The notes below the pieces were generated by a model that saw only the letters and a list, made by a program, of their open reading frames with translations, searched no databases and was not told the origin of the DNA. The position numbers and the translations under genes are program-made. Source: Corynebacterium stercoris (GTDB lineage: Bacteria > Actinomycetota > Actinomycetes > Mycobacteriales > Mycobacteriaceae). Taken from it: a DNA stretch of 64,000 bases. This document shows positions 31,536 to 43,870 of this stretch, in pieces; the first letter of the stretch is position 1; each line of letters opens with the position of its first letter. Where the stretch lies: assembly GCF_024160105.1 (NCBI RefSeq), contig NZ_JAMFTQ010000006.1, forward strand, positions 1-64,000, given 5' to 3'.

Positions 31536-33089
31536 TTACTCCCACTCGATGGTTCCCGGCGGCTTCGACGTCACGTCGAGCACCACGCGGTTGACCTCCG
31601 CCACCTCGTTAGTGATGCGGGTGGAAATCGTCTCCAGCACCTCGTAGGGCACGCGCACCCAGTCCGCGGTCATCGCGTCCTCGGACGCCACCGGGCGCAG
31701 CACGATCGGGTGGCCGTAGGTGCGGCCGTCGCCCTGAACGCCAACAGAACGGACGTCGGCAAGAAGGACCACCGGGCACTGCCAGATCTGCTCGTCGAGG
31801 CCAGCGCGGGTGAGCTCCTCGCGCGCAATCGCGTCGGCGGCGCGCAGCGTCTCCAGGCGCTCCTCCGTCACCTCGCCGATGATGCGGATGCCCAGGCCCG
31901 GGCCCGGGAACGGCTGGCGGTTGACAATGACTTCCGGCAGGCCCAGCTCGCGGCCCACCGCGCGGACCTCGTCCTTGAACAGGAGGCGCAGCGGCTCGAC
32001 GAGCTCGAACTCGACGTCGTCAGGCAGACCGCCCACGTTGTGGTGGCTCTTGATGTTCGCGGTGCCGGTGCCGCCGCCGGACTCAACCACGTCCGGGTAG
32101 AGGGTGCCCTGCACGAGGTAGCCCACGTCCTGGCCCTCGAGCACGGAGGCCACGGCGCGCTCGAAGGATCGGATGAACTCGGCGCCGATAGCCTTGCGCT
32201 TCGCCTCCGGCTCGGTCACACCAGCGAGCTTGTCCAGAAACGCCTTGCGTTCGTCGACAGTGACGAGCTTGGCGCCGGTCGCGGCAACGAAGTCCGTCTC
32301 AACCTGCTCGCGCTCGCCCTTGCGCAGCAAACCGTGGTCGACGAACACGCACGTCAGGCGGTCACCGATCGCGCGCTGCACCAGCGCCGCGGCAACCGCG
32401 GAATCCACGCCGCCGGACAGGCCGCAAATCGCGTGGCCGTCGCCGACCTGCTCACGCACCTGCTCAACTAGCTGATCCGCAATGTTCGAGGCGGTCCAAT
32501 TCTGCTCCAGGCCCGCGATCTCCGTGAGGAAGCGGGTGAGCACCTGCTGGCCGTGCGGGGAGTGCATGACCTCGGGGTGGTACTGCACGCCGGCGAAGCG
32601 GCGCTCGAGGTTCTCGAACGCGGCCACCGGCGCGCCGGGGGTGGACGCGGTGACGGTGAAGCCGGCCGGCGCATCGGTGACGGAATCACCGTGGGACATC
32701 CACACCGGGTGCTCGCCAGTCAGGCCGGCGTGCAGCACGCCGCCTTCCACATGCAGCTGGGTGCGGCCGTACTCGCGCGAACCGGTCTTAGCCACGGTGC
32801 CGCCGAGCGAGCGCGTCATCACCTGGAAGCCGTAGCAAATGCCGAAAATCGGCAGACCCAGGGAGAAGATCTCCGGGTCGAGCTGCGGGGCGCCCGGCTC
32901 GTACACGGAGGACGGACCGCCGGAGAGCACGAGCGCCACCGGGTCCTTTTCCTTGAGCTCGGCCGCGGTGATGGTGGAAGGCACGACCTCGGAGTACACG
33001 TTTGCCTCGCGCACGCGGCGCGCAATCAGCTGCGCATACTGCGCGCCGAAATCGACGACCAGAACAGGACGGATTTGAGGGGTAGTCAC
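31536..33089 (-). CDS. guaA: GMP synthase (glutamine-hydrolysing)
   Basis: GuaA converts XMP to GMP using glutamine and ATP. The 517-residue protein has the class-I amidotransferase domain (Cys85 in [10 protein letters not shown], later HxE in YHPEV), the ATP-pyrophosphatase loop [10 protein letters not shown] and the C-terminal dimer domain ending [11 protein letters not shown] 33089 has TAGTAT 7 bases upstream, so it can be read as a leaderless message separate from guaB3. It lies downstream of guaB3 and guaB on the same strand. Confidence 0.97.
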   Translation of the reverse strand: MTTPQIRPVLVVDFGAQYAQLIARRVREANVYSEVVPSTITAAELKEKDPVALVLSGGPSSVYEPGAPQLDPEIFSLGLPIFGICYGFQVMTRSLGGTVAKTGSREYGRTQLHVEGGVLHAGLTGEHPVWMSHGDSVTDAPAGFTVTASTPGAPVAAFENLERRFAGVQYHPEVMHSPHGQQVLTRFLTEIAGLEQNWTASNIADQLVEQVREQVGDGHAICGLSGGVDSAVAAALVQRAIGDRLTCVFVDHGLLRKGEREQVETDFVAATGAKLVTVDERKAFLDKLAGVTEPEAKRKAIGAEFIRSFERAVASVLEGQDVGYLVQGTLYPDVVESGGGTGTANIKSHHNVGGLPDDVEFELVEPLRLLFKDEVRAVGRELGLPEVIVNRQPFPGPGLGIRIIGEVTEERLETLRAADAIAREELTRAGLDEQIWQCPVVLLADVRSVGVQGDGRTYGHPIVLRPVASEDAMTADWVRVPYEVLETISTRITNEVAEVNRVVLDVTSKPPGTIEWE

Positions 33090-33126
33090 GCCTCAAATAC
33101 TAACCCAGTCGCTTTTCGACGCTCGC

Positions 33127-34284
33127 CTAACGGCCAACCACCAAGTCAGCCTTCTGGAACTGCTTCAAGTCGGTGTAGCCACACTTCGCCATGACGCGGC
33201 GCAGGCCGCCGACCAAGTTCAGCCCGCCATCCGGCTCGCTCGACGGACCGTGCAGCACCACGTCGAGCGGGTGCTGCGTCTGGAAGAAGGGGGAGAACAC
33301 CTGCCCCCGCGGGAAACGCGGGTGCGCGGCCTGCGGCTCCCAGTACGCGCCGCGGCCCGGAGCCTCCTGCGCGCGCGCCAGAATCCGACCCACCATGGCC
33401 GCGTCGGCGCCGCATGCCAGCGCGACGGCGATTTCAGTTGCGCTGTAGTAGAACTCGGTATCCGCGATGACATGCACGTAGCGGCCCTCGGTCTCGTCGA
33501 GGTATGCGCGCCGCGCGGCGGCGACATCAGCGATTGCCGTGGCCATCGGCACACCGATAGCGGCAGTGCCGCTGACGCCAGACCCGACGATCACGCCCGC
33601 GACACCGGCGCGCATGAGGTGCGTCGCGGTGGAGAAGTCGTACACGCCGCCAGCAATCACCGGGACGTCGAGCGTGCCCACGAACTCCTTGAGGTTGAGC
33701 GGCTCGCCGCCCTCCTGCACGTGCTCGGCGGACACGATGGCACCCTGAATGACCAGGATCTCTGCGCCCGCGGCCACCACCACCGGCGCAAGTTCGCGCG
33801 CGTTCTGCGCGCTCACGCGCACGCCCACGGTCACGCCGGAATCGCGCACCTGGCGGATGCGCTCGGTGAGCAGATCACGGTCCAGCTCGGCGGCGTGCAG
33901 CTGCTGCAGCACCCGGGTCGAGTCGATGGAGGCTTCCTGGTACGCCTTGTAGTCGTCGTCAGAAAGGGGAATCAGCGGGTGTTCGCTCGCCTGGAGGACC
34001 TGAGCGATCGCCTCGTCTAGGTCGGCGTGGCGGCCCCAGAGGCCCTCCGCGTCAATGACACCCAAGCCGCCCAGCTTGCCCATCTCAATAACGAACTCCG
34101 GGCTCGCCAGCGCATCCGTCGGGTGGGACAGAATCGGGTGGTCGAACGTGTACGCATCGAAGTGCCAGGTGGTGTTAACCAGCTTGGAGGATCGGGTGCG
34201 GCGCTTCGGCACCACGGACACCTCTGACAGCTCGTATGCCTTGCGGGCCTCGCGCCCGATGCCGATCTCAACGTATTCGCGCAT
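33127..34284 (-). CDS. guaB3: GuaB3-family IMP dehydrogenase-like protein
   Basis: This 385-residue TIM-barrel protein lacks CBS domains and starts MREYVEIGIGREARKAYELS, typical of the actinobacterial GuaB3 family next to guaB. At the place of the catalytic Cys loop of IMP dehydrogenases it has GSGVSGTAAIGVPMA, without a Cys. Conversion of IMP to XMP is therefore doubtful; related GuaB3 proteins have been linked to GMP reduction or regulation. A GGAGGAG ribosome site precedes the ATG. It is co-directional with guaB and guaA. Confidence 0.88.
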   Translation of the reverse strand: MREYVEIGIGREARKAYELSEVSVVPKRRTRSSKLVNTTWHFDAYTFDHPILSHPTDALASPEFVIEMGKLGGLGVIDAEGLWGRHADLDEAIAQVLQASEHPLIPLSDDDYKAYQEASIDSTRVLQQLHAAELDRDLLTERIRQVRDSGVTVGVRVSAQNARELAPVVVAAGAEILVIQGAIVSAEHVQEGGEPLNLKEFVGTLDVPVIAGGVYDFSTATHLMRAGVAGVIVGSGVSGTAAIGVPMATAIADVAAARRAYLDETEGRYVHVIADTEFYYSATEIAVALACGADAAMVGRILARAQEAPGRGAYWEPQAAHPRFPRGQVFSPFFQTQHPLDVVLHGPSSEPDGGLNLVGGLRRVMAKCGYTDLKQFQKADLVVGR

Positions 34285-34318
34285 GCGTGTATCTCCTCCG
34301 TCGGAAAGCGCCTAGTTC

Positions 34319-35926
<1,608 letters not shown>

Positions 35927-36003
35927 TCAGCTCCGACGAAGGGGCTGATCGGGCGCACAGGCAGTCTTGGGCTTCCACGGTGCGCCCACTAGGATTGGTC
36001 GAT

Positions 36004-36375
36004 GTGAACTACGACGACATGATGCCCATCGACCCGTTCGCGGACGACCCGAACGACCCGGCATCGTTCATCGAGGATGACGAAGTCGCCGAACCCCTCT
36101 CCGCGCAGGAGCGCGTCGAGGTGATCCAGGACTTGAGCAACGTGCGCGACTGCATGCGCCGCCTGCGCCCCCGCGGCGTACTGGGCATTTACTTCCAGTG
36201 CGAGGACTGCGAGGAGTTGCACTACTACGACTGGGAGATCATGGAGCAGAACATGCTCGCCTCCCTGCGCGGGGAGCTGCCTCCCGTCCACGAGCCCAGC
36301 GCCATGCCGAACGTCGATGCGTACGTGCCCTGGGATTACGCGATGGGCTACCTCGACGGCCTCGACGCCCGCTAG
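36004..36375 (+). CDS. DUF5319 family protein
   Basis: A 123-residue acidic, soluble protein with DDPNDPASFIEDDEV and a conserved CEDCEELHYYDWEIM segment with two Cys. It belongs to the DUF5319 group found next to guaB and sigD in corynebacteria and mycobacteria. GTG 36004 is chosen from the conserved start MPIDPFADDP and a TAGGAT box 8 bases upstream. Its stop overlaps the stop of rsdA. The function is unknown. Confidence 0.8.
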   Translation: MNYDDMMPIDPFADDPNDPASFIEDDEVAEPLSAQERVEVIQDLSNVRDCMRRLRPRGVLGIYFQCEDCEELHYYDWEIMEQNMLASLRGELPPVHEPSAMPNVDAYVPWDYAMGYLDGLDAR

Positions 36376-37334
36376 CTGCTCGACTGCTCCTCGGACACCA
36401 CGCGCGGCGTCGGGTCCCCGACCGGGGCAGGTGCCGGAGCCGGGGCTGGCTGCTCAACCACGGTCGGCTGCACCGCCGGTGCCACAGGCTGCGAAGGCTG
36501 CGGGGCCGGGCTCTGCTGGCTCGGCTGCGCCGGGCTAGCCGGGTTCGCGGGCTGCGACGGCTCGTTGCGCGTTGTGGACGGCTGCTGCGCCGGGCGCGAA
36601 GGCTGCGCCTGGGAAGGCTGCGGGGCGTGCGACGGCTGTGCCGGCTCCTGGTTCGGCGCGGGCTGGGCCGGCTCCTGCGGCTGCTGCGCCGGCGGCTGGA
36701 CAGTGCCGTCGGGCAGAGAGGTGACAGTCACTGTGACAGTGACGGTGCGCGGCGGCGTATCGACGGCAGTGGAGTGCGCCTCGCCCGACTGCGTCACAGT
36801 CGGTTTCATCGAATCCACCAGCGCGCGGGCCTGGTGCAGCAGCGCGGCGATTGAGTCCTGGTCGCCTTCCTGGCTGGCAACCTCGAGTTCTTCCAGGGTG
36901 GATGCGAGCTCCACCGCCGCGGTGCGGTCGCCGAAGACGGAGGTCGCCAGACCCCACATCGGGGACGAGGGGGTGGCGTTGTACAGCGCGGCGCCGGAGC
37001 CGGCCACGACCACCGTCGCCGCGGCGGCGCCGATCAGGCCGGACACCCAGGGGTTCATGCCGCGGCGGCGCTCACGGGCCTCATCCAGAGACACCACGGT
37101 CTGCTCGGCCGGAACCTCCTCAGCCGCGGGCGCTGCGACGATGATCTCCGGAGCGGCGGGCATCGGACGGTCGACCTCGTGCTTGAGGCCCAGCAGCAAG
37201 GCGGCCAGGGGGTCGGCACCGCCGGAAGGGTCTTCGCCGCGCGACAGCGCGTCGAGGAACGCATCATCCCGCGTCACCGGCGGGAACTGCGTGGTTGCAT
37301 CGTCCCCGTAGTGCTTCTCGGCGCGCCGTGTCAT
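36372..37334 (-). CDS. rsdA: Anti-sigma-D factor RsdA
   Basis: This 320-residue protein has an N-terminal cytosolic part (about 1-95) with the sigma-binding segment near DDAFLDALSRGEDP, one membrane helix (about 97-118, WVSGLIGAAAATVVVAG), and a long extracellular Pro/Gln/Ser-rich tail of near-repeats such as QPSQAQPSRPAQQPS. This is the layout of mycobacterial and corynebacterial RsdA, which holds SigD inactive. It overlaps sigD by 4 bases (ATGA), ensuring coupled synthesis. Release probably needs proteolysis, which the sequence does not show. Confidence 0.9.
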   Translation of the reverse strand: MTRRAEKHYGDDATTQFPPVTRDDAFLDALSRGEDPSGGADPLAALLLGLKHEVDRPMPAAPEIIVAAPAAEEVPAEQTVVSLDEARERRRGMNPWVSGLIGAAAATVVVAGSGAALYNATPSSPMWGLATSVFGDRTAAVELASTLEELEVASQEGDQDSIAALLHQARALVDSMKPTVTQSGEAHSTAVDTPPRTVTVTVTVTSLPDGTVQPPAQQPQEPAQPAPNQEPAQPSHAPQPSQAQPSRPAQQPSTTRNEPSQPANPASPAQPSQQSPAPQPSQPVAPAVQPTVVEQPAPAPAPAPVGDPTPRVVSEEQSSS

Positions 37335-37915
37335 GAGTGTTGGTCCTGTTCTTCCAATGCCTTGCGCAGCTTGGCAATAGCTCGGTGCTGTGCAACCCGC
37401 ACGGCTCCGGGCGTGGAGCCGACGGCCTCAGCGGTCTCTTCTGCTGATAGGCCCACGAACACCCTCAAAATGATGATGTCGCGTGCTTTTTCACCCAGTA
37501 CATCGAGCATGGCGCGGATTTGGTTACTGTCATCGATTTCCAGTGCCGCATCCTCCGGAGTGTGGCCCGGCGCCACCGAGTCCGGCACCTCCTCAATCGG
37601 CGTCAGCTTGTCCCGGAACAGTGCCCGGTGCGCGTCGGCGACCTTGTTGAAAGCGATGCCGTACACGAACGCCATGAAAGGGCGCCCCATGTCCTGGTAC
37701 TTGTGAATTGACGTGGCAACCGCGAGACAGATCTCCTGCGCCACATCTTCGGCTGTGGGCATGCGGCCGCCGCCGATGCGTGCGCGCGTGTATCGCAGAA
37801 TCAGAGGGTGGATGAGGCGAATGACTTTCTGCAGCGCGCGGCCGTCCCCGTCTACGGCAAGGGGAACAAGCGCGGCGAGTTCGCCTTCGATGTCGGGCCG
37901 TTCCGGCTCGGTCAT
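37331..37915 (-). CDS. sigD: RNA polymerase sigma factor SigD
   Basis: A 194-residue group-4 (ECF-type) sigma factor with region 2 (PTAEDVAQEICLAVATSIHK ... GRPFMAFVYGIAFNKVADAH) and region 4 (LGEKARDIIILRVFVGLSAEE, TPGAVRVAQHRAIAKL). It is followed by its anti-sigma gene rsdA in an ATGA overlap. In C. glutamicum SigD controls mycomembrane and peptidoglycan-modifying genes. The gene is divergent from the WhiB gene. Confidence 0.93.
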   Translation of the reverse strand: MTEPERPDIEGELAALVPLAVDGDGRALQKVIRLIHPLILRYTRARIGGGRMPTAEDVAQEICLAVATSIHKYQDMGRPFMAFVYGIAFNKVADAHRALFRDKLTPIEEVPDSVAPGHTPEDAALEIDDSNQIRAMLDVLGEKARDIIILRVFVGLSAEETAEAVGSTPGAVRVAQHRAIAKLRKALEEQDQHS

Positions 37916-38233
37916 CGCGTCCTCCTGTCTCCTCAGCGCGTCCTTATGGGCACGATACAGCGATCCTGTTGATCACACCAACAGTCGGGTACCGGAAAGC
38001 CGCTTGCCCAAACCTACCGCCCCGACCTGCCCCGATACGTACTCAACGTAGTCTTCGACAGAAATTCACCGTCTAGTAACCTTCGGCAAACTCCCAGCTC
38101 ACAAGCGGTTTATACCCAGGATTGGGGCGGAATCAAGCTGCCGGTTACCGCTCGGACACCATCTGTTCACCATGAGTGACCACACTGCCTCTTCGGTACG
38201 AAGCGCACCCTTATCGAAGGAGCACCTGAGAAT
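37916..38233. other. Divergent intergenic region sigD / WhiB gene
   Basis: This 318-base gap holds the promoters of two divergent regulators. The WhiB gene is preceded by GAAGGAGCACCTGAGAAT, a plausible ribosome site. I could not fix a convincing -35/-10 pair or a clear SigD-type site (GTAACR-N16-GAT). No small protein gene is supported. Confidence 0.5.
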
Positions 38234-38545
38234 ATGTCCCTGCCGCACCTGCTTCCTGGTCCGAACGCTGATTTTTGGGATTGGCAGCTGCACAGCGCCT
38301 GCCGCGGCGAGGCATCTGAGGTGTTCTACCACCCGGACGGGGAGCGCGGCCGCGCCCGCACCCAGCGCGAGAACCGCGCGAAGGCCATCTGCTACACCTG
38401 CCCGGTGCTCTCCCAGTGCCGCGAGCACGCCCTGCGCGTGGCCGAGCCGTACGGCATCTGGGGCGGCATGAGCGAGTCCGAGCGCCAGGCCATCCTCCGC
38501 GGCGCACGTGGCGGCATGAAGGTGGCTGCGGCGTCCGCGAAGTAG
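38234..38545 (+). CDS. WhiB-family iron-sulfur transcriptional regulator (WhiB3-like position)
   Basis: A 103-residue protein with the four conserved cysteines of Wbl proteins (Cys23, Cys53, Cys56, Cys62 in ICYTCPVLSQC) for a 4Fe-4S cluster, the turn EPYGIWGGMSESER and a basic C-terminal tail for DNA contact. Its place between sigD and groEL matches mycobacterial whiB3. Wbl proteins bind the sigma-A region and respond to redox or nitric oxide. The exact orthologue name is not certain. It is convergent with groEL across a strong terminator. Confidence 0.92.
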   Translation: MSLPHLLPGPNADFWDWQLHSACRGEASEVFYHPDGERGRARTQRENRAKAICYTCPVLSQCREHALRVAEPYGIWGGMSESERQAILRGARGGMKVAAASAK

Positions 38546-38562
38546 CACGACGCTTGACGACG

Positions 38563-38609
38563 AAAACCCCATTCACCCCGCAGCATATGCGGATGGTGAA
38601 TGGGGTTTT
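38563..38609. terminator. Bidirectional terminator between the WhiB gene and groEL
   Basis: AAAACCCCATTCACC (38563-38577) and GGTGAATGGGGTTTT (38595-38609) form a perfect 15-bp stem ending in T/A runs on both strands. The loop has an inner CCGCA/TGCGG stem. It serves both convergent genes. Confidence 0.92.
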
Positions 38610-38622
38610 AAGCGGGTAGGCC

Positions 38623-40248
<1,626 letters not shown>

Positions 40249-40548
40249 TTACTTCTCGATGACTGCCAGCAGATCGCGGGAGGACAGCAGCAGGTACTCC
40301 TCGCCGTTGTACTTCAGCTCGGTGCCGCCGTACTTGGCGAAGATGACGGTGTCGCCCTCCTTGACATCCATCGGGATGCGGTCGCCGTCTTCGTCGTGGC
40401 GGCCCGGGCCCACGGCGATAACCACGGCCTCCTGCGGCTTCTCAGCTGCGGAGTCCGGGATGACGAGGCCGGAGGCGGTGGTGGTCTCAGCCTCAGCGAT
40501 CTGCACGAGGACCTTGTCGTCGAGCGGGCGAATGTTCACGTTTGCCAT
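40249..40548 (-). CDS. groES: 10-kDa co-chaperonin GroES
   Basis: A 99-residue co-chaperonin that caps GroEL. It has the N-terminal strand [11 protein letters not shown], the mobile loop [12 protein letters not shown] and the C-terminal [20 protein letters not shown]. It starts with ATG behind AAAGGT and precedes groEL by 21 bases. A CIRCE element lies about 50 bases upstream, so HrcA-type heat-shock repression is expected. Confidence 0.97.
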   Translation of the reverse strand: MANVNIRPLDDKVLVQIAEAETTTASGLVIPDSAAEKPQEAVVIAVGPGRHDEDGDRIPMDVKEGDTVIFAKYGGTELKYNGEEYLLLSSRDLLAVIEK

Positions 40549-40596
40549 GATCGGTACCTTTGGTGACCTTTCGTAATCATTGATCGTTGGTTACCG

Positions 40597-40623
40597 TTAG
40601 CACTCTACCCACGCGAGTGCCAG
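40597..40623. promoter_or_regulatory. CIRCE operator (HrcA site) of groES-groEL
   Basis: TTAGCACTC-N9-GAGTGCCAG matches the CIRCE consensus TTAGCACTC-N9-GAGTGCTAA at 16 of 18 arm positions. The left arm is perfect. It lies between tsaD and groES, a few bases before the tsaD stop. Confidence 0.9.
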
Positions 40624-40626
40624 CTC

Positions 40627-41700
40627 TCAACCTTGGCTCAGCGAAGCGCGGCCCGCGACGAGCGGGGTCTCAACCTCCAGCGAGGTGTCCGTCCCAACCC
40701 CCAGCCCGGAGGGGTCAGCGCCCTCGTGAATCAGCTGCGCAGCCAGCGCCGCGATCATCACTCCGTTGTCGGTGCACAAGCCCAGACGCGGCACGCGCAG
40801 CTCGATCCCCTGCGCCGCGCAACGCTGACCCGCCAGCTCGCGAAGCCTGCGGTTCGCCGCCACACCGCCGCCGAGCAGCAGCGTTTTTGCCCCGGTGTCT
40901 TCGCACGCCATGAGCGCCTTGCGGGTGAGCACATCGCACACCGCCTCCTGGAATGACGCGCACACGTCCTCGACGCTGATCACGCGCCCCTCGCGCTCCG
41001 CAGCCTCGACGTAGCGCGCCACCGCCGTCTTCAGCCCGGAGAAGGAGAAGTCGTAACGGTGTTCGCCGCGCAGGTCCTCGGCGCGGGTCAGCGCCCGCGG
41101 GAAGCTCACGGCTTCCGGGTTCCCGCGGGCAGCAAGCGTATCGACGATCGGTCCCCCCGGGTACCCAAGTCCCAGCAGGCGCGCGACTTTGTCGTAGGCC
41201 TCCCCCGCTGCGTCGTCAAGCGTGGAGCCCAGTTCCCGCATCGGGCGCCCCACCGCATCGACCTCGAGGAGCTGGGTGTGGCCGCCGGAGACGAGCAGTG
41301 CAATCGAGTGCGGCAGCTCATCCGCGCCCTCGAGGTTGGCTACAGCCACGTGGCCGCCGAGGTGGTTCACGCCGTAGAACGGCACGCCCCAGGCCGCGGC
41401 ATAGGCCTTCGCGGCGGACGCGCCGACGAGCAGCGCGCCGGCGAGGCCCGGGCCGACGGTCGCGGCGACGGCATCCGGTTTCGCGATGCCCGCCTCCGCC
41501 AGCGCCGCCGCCATCACCTGCGGCATCGCCTCGAGGTGGGCGCGCGAGGCGATTTCGGGCACCACGCCGCCGAAGCGCGCGTGCTGCTCCATCGAGGAGG
41601 CCACCTGGTCGGCGAGGATGGTCATGGTGCCGTCGTCGGCAAGCTCGATAATGCCCACGCCGGTTTCGTCGCAGGAGGATTCGATGCCGAGCACGATCAT
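40627..41700 (-). CDS. tsaD: tRNA N6-threonylcarbamoyltransferase TsaD
   Basis: TsaD transfers the threonylcarbamoyl group to A37 of ANN-decoding tRNAs (t6A). The 357-residue ASKHA-fold protein has the start [16 protein letters not shown], the metal site [19 protein letters not shown] and the C-terminal [12 protein letters not shown]. It overlaps rimI by ATGA. With tsaB and tsaE nearby, the window holds most of the t6A transfer complex. Confidence 0.96.
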   Translation of the reverse strand: MIVLGIESSCDETGVGIIELADDGTMTILADQVASSMEQHARFGGVVPEIASRAHLEAMPQVMAAALAEAGIAKPDAVAATVGPGLAGALLVGASAAKAYAAAWGVPFYGVNHLGGHVAVANLEGADELPHSIALLVSGGHTQLLEVDAVGRPMRELGSTLDDAAGEAYDKVARLLGLGYPGGPIVDTLAARGNPEAVSFPRALTRAEDLRGEHRYDFSFSGLKTAVARYVEAAEREGRVISVEDVCASFQEAVCDVLTRKALMACEDTGAKTLLLGGGVAANRRLRELAGQRCAAQGIELRVPRLGLCTDNGVMIAALAAQLIHEGADPSGLGVGTDTSLEVETPLVAGRASLSQG

Positions 41701-42182
41701 GGTGCGCTCCCCTCATTCTCGGATGCGCGGCGACGCATCATGGAGTACGCGTCCGCGCCGGACGGCTGATAGTAGCCCTTGCGGGTGTCCAGGATGAAAA
41801 ACCCGTAGCTTTCGTAGAGCCGGATCGCGGGCACGTTGTCGGTGCGGACCTCGAGGAAGATCGGGCCGTCGAGCAGGTCGGCGGCGTGCACCAGCTGATC
41901 CATCAGCGCGCGCCCGAGGCCGCGGCCCTGGTAGGCGCGATCGACGCCGATGGTGTGCACCTCGAACTCCGGGTCCTCCCGGGGGCCGAGCATCGCGAGC
42001 CCGGCGTAGCCTACGAGGGTCTCGCCCTCGAACGCGCCGACGTAAAAGGTGTGCCGCGCTGCAAATTCCGTCTCAAACGCCCGCTGGGACCACGGGTTGT
42101 CGTCCGCGAAGAGGTCGAGCTCTATCGCGGCGGTGGCGGGGGCGTCGGCAGGCGTGAGCTCCCGGAAGGTGATCGCCGTCAT
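41697..42182 (-). CDS. rimI: Ribosomal-protein-alanine N-acetyltransferase RimI-like
   Basis: A 161-residue GNAT acetyltransferase with the acetyl-CoA motif [18 protein letters not shown], followed by [20 protein letters not shown]. RimI acetylates the N-terminus of ribosomal protein S18 in E. coli; other targets are possible. ATG 42182 is chosen from the ATGA overlap with tsaB; the longer frame is an artefact. Its position between tsaB and tsaD is classic. Confidence 0.92.
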   Translation of the reverse strand: MTAITFRELTPADAPATAAIELDLFADDNPWSQRAFETEFAARHTFYVGAFEGETLVGYAGLAMLGPREDPEFEVHTIGVDRAYQGRGLGRALMDQLVHAADLLDGPIFLEVRTDNVPAIRLYESYGFFILDTRKGYYQPSGADAYSMMRRRASENEGSAP

Positions 42183-42847
42183 GGCAGGTGCACGTCGGGG
42201 ATCGCGGGCGAGCGCGGCACGGCCTTCGGCTCCACCGCGTCGGGGCGGCGCAGGTAGTGCGGCACGAGCGGCGCGGGCTCGGCGTGAAGGTCGGCGACCC
42301 GCACCAGGCCCGCGGTTCGCGGGACGACGTATGCGGTCTCGCGCGCGGGGATCTCGATCTGGCTGGCGAGGTGCTTGGGCACACTCAGCACGTCGACCTC
42401 GTCCGCACCGACGGCGATGGCCCCCGGCGCGCACACCGCCGGGCCGGCGACGCGTCGCCCGTCGGCGTAGTACGCCCAGTACACCTCGCGGCGGCGGGCA
42501 TCCGTGACGACGAGCGCAGAAGGCGCATCGATGAGCTCCGCAGCCGCGTCGTGCGTAACCACACCGTGCACCGGAACCCCTAAAGCCTGCGCGAATGCGG
42601 AGGCAGACGACATGCCGACGCGCAGGCCGGTGAAGGGGCCCGGCCCGCAGCCGACCACCACGGCCTCGATGTCGGCGAAGGTGCGCCCCGCCTCCGCGAG
42701 GGTGGTCTCTACCGTCGGCACGAGGCGCTCGTTGTGCGCCCGGGTTGCTTCGACAGATTCGGCGAGGACGCGGACTTCGGAACCCTGCGCCTCGGCGAGG
42801 CCGACCACCAAGTCCGCCGTCGCCGTGTCAAGCGCGAGGACCAGCAT
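42179..42847 (-). CDS. tsaB: tRNA threonylcarbamoyladenosine biosynthesis protein TsaB
   Basis: This 222-residue protein starts LVLALDTATADLVVGL and has VVGCGPGPFTGLRVGMSSA, both typical of TsaB, an inactive TsaD homologue that scaffolds the TsaB-TsaD-TsaE complex. It overlaps rimI by 4 bases and the upstream hypothetical gene as TAATG. The C-terminal half is variable, as in other actinobacteria. Confidence 0.93.
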   Translation of the reverse strand: MLVLALDTATADLVVGLAEAQGSEVRVLAESVEATRAHNERLVPTVETTLAEAGRTFADIEAVVVGCGPGPFTGLRVGMSSASAFAQALGVPVHGVVTHDAAAELIDAPSALVVTDARRREVYWAYYADGRRVAGPAVCAPGAIAVGADEVDVLSVPKHLASQIEIPARETAYVVPRTAGLVRVADLHAEPAPLVPHYLRRPDAVEPKAVPRSPAIPDVHLP

Positions 42848-43356
42848 TACTGGCGGATACCCAGGGTCCAGTGGCCGTCAGCGAAGTAGAAGGGCATGCC
42901 GGCGTTCAGCGGGTAGGAGTCGGACTGCACGATCTGGCAGACGTCGATGTCCTTCAGCGCAACCTGGTCCAGGACCACCGGCTCGGCCTCGCTCGGCGGC
43001 AGGAGGACGATGTAGCCGTAGTTGCCGTTCAGGTCCGGCTCCTCCTCGAGACCGAACGCGCTCAGCTTCGCTGCGATGAGGTCGGCCGGCTCGTTCGGGC
43101 ACAGGGTGGTGTAGCCCGCGAATGCGTTGGAGTCGTATACCTTGGACGGGTCGATCAGCTGCGCCGCAACGGCACCGTCGGTGGGGTGGGTGCGATCCAG
43201 CGTCGCGGCGAGGGAGTTGGTGGGGGCGATGTGCGCGGCCTGCGTGGAGGCCTCCGGGCGCGACATCGGGATGAAGATCAGGCCGATCAACGCGACAAGC
43301 CAGGCGATGGCGGCGAGGACGACCCAGTTACGCTCCGAATTTGAAAGCTTCAGCAT
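42847..43356 (-). CDS. Membrane-anchored protein of unknown function in the tsa operon
   Basis: A 169-residue protein with a cytosolic stub, one membrane segment (about 11-30, NWVVLAAIAWLVALIGLIFI) and an extracytoplasmic domain with two Cys (in TLCPNEPADL and DIDVCQIVQ) that could form a disulfide. It lies between tsaE and tsaB and overlaps tsaB (TAATG). I know no function; similar inserts occur in this operon in other corynebacteria. Its ending GHWTLGIRQ is well defined. Confidence 0.75.
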   Translation of the reverse strand: MLKLSNSERNWVVLAAIAWLVALIGLIFIPMSRPEASTQAAHIAPTNSLAATLDRTHPTDGAVAAQLIDPSKVYDSNAFAGYTTLCPNEPADLIAAKLSAFGLEEEPDLNGNYGYIVLLPPSEAEPVVLDQVALKDIDVCQIVQSDSYPLNAGMPFYFADGHWTLGIRQ

Positions 43357-43366
43357 GTCCCCCAGC

Positions 43367-43858
43367 CTAGCTGCCGGCCGTGCGCCAAGCGATGACGCGC
43401 CCCTCCGAGTCTGGGTCCTCGCGCACCAGCGTCTCCCGATCCAGCGTCACTACCAGGTACGTGCCCGCGATCTGCTCCACTAGCCCGCCGCCCCACTCCG
43501 CAACGACGACGGAAGTCTCCAATTCCGTGTCCAGATCGAGCGAGTCGAGTTCCCCGAGCGGGTCGCCGGACGAGCCCTCCCCCAGCAGCCGGTACGCGTC
43601 GACGTGGATCAGCCCGGGGCCGCCGCTGAGCGGGCGATGGTGCCGGGCGATGACGAAGGTGGGGCTTGTGACCCGGCCTTTCACCCCGAGCCCCTCCGCA
43701 ATGCCCTGCGTCAAGGTGGTCTTCCCGGCCCCGAGGGGACCGTCGAGAATCACCACGTCACCGGGTTCGAGCGCAGCACCCAACTCGGCACCGAACGCCT
43801 TCGTGTCCGCCGCGGTGAGGCAGACCCGCTCGCCCGCGGCGGGGAACGTCGACTGCAT
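43367..43858 (-). CDS. tsaE: tRNA threonylcarbamoyladenosine biosynthesis ATPase TsaE
   Basis: A 163-residue P-loop ATPase with Walker A LDGPLGAGKTTLTQG, SPTFVIARHH and HVDAYRL, the signature set of TsaE. It hydrolyses ATP to reset the TsaBD complex during t6A synthesis. The ATG follows AAGGAGGATCC, a strong ribosome site, and the gene is 12 bases downstream of alr. Length and motifs are standard. Confidence 0.95.
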   Translation of the reverse strand: MQSTFPAAGERVCLTAADTKAFGAELGAALEPGDVVILDGPLGAGKTTLTQGIAEGLGVKGRVTSPTFVIARHHRPLSGGPGLIHVDAYRLLGEGSSGDPLGELDSLDLDTELETSVVVAEWGGGLVEQIAGTYLVVTLDRETLVREDPDSEGRVIAWRTAGS

Positions 43859-43870
43859 GCCGGATCCTCC

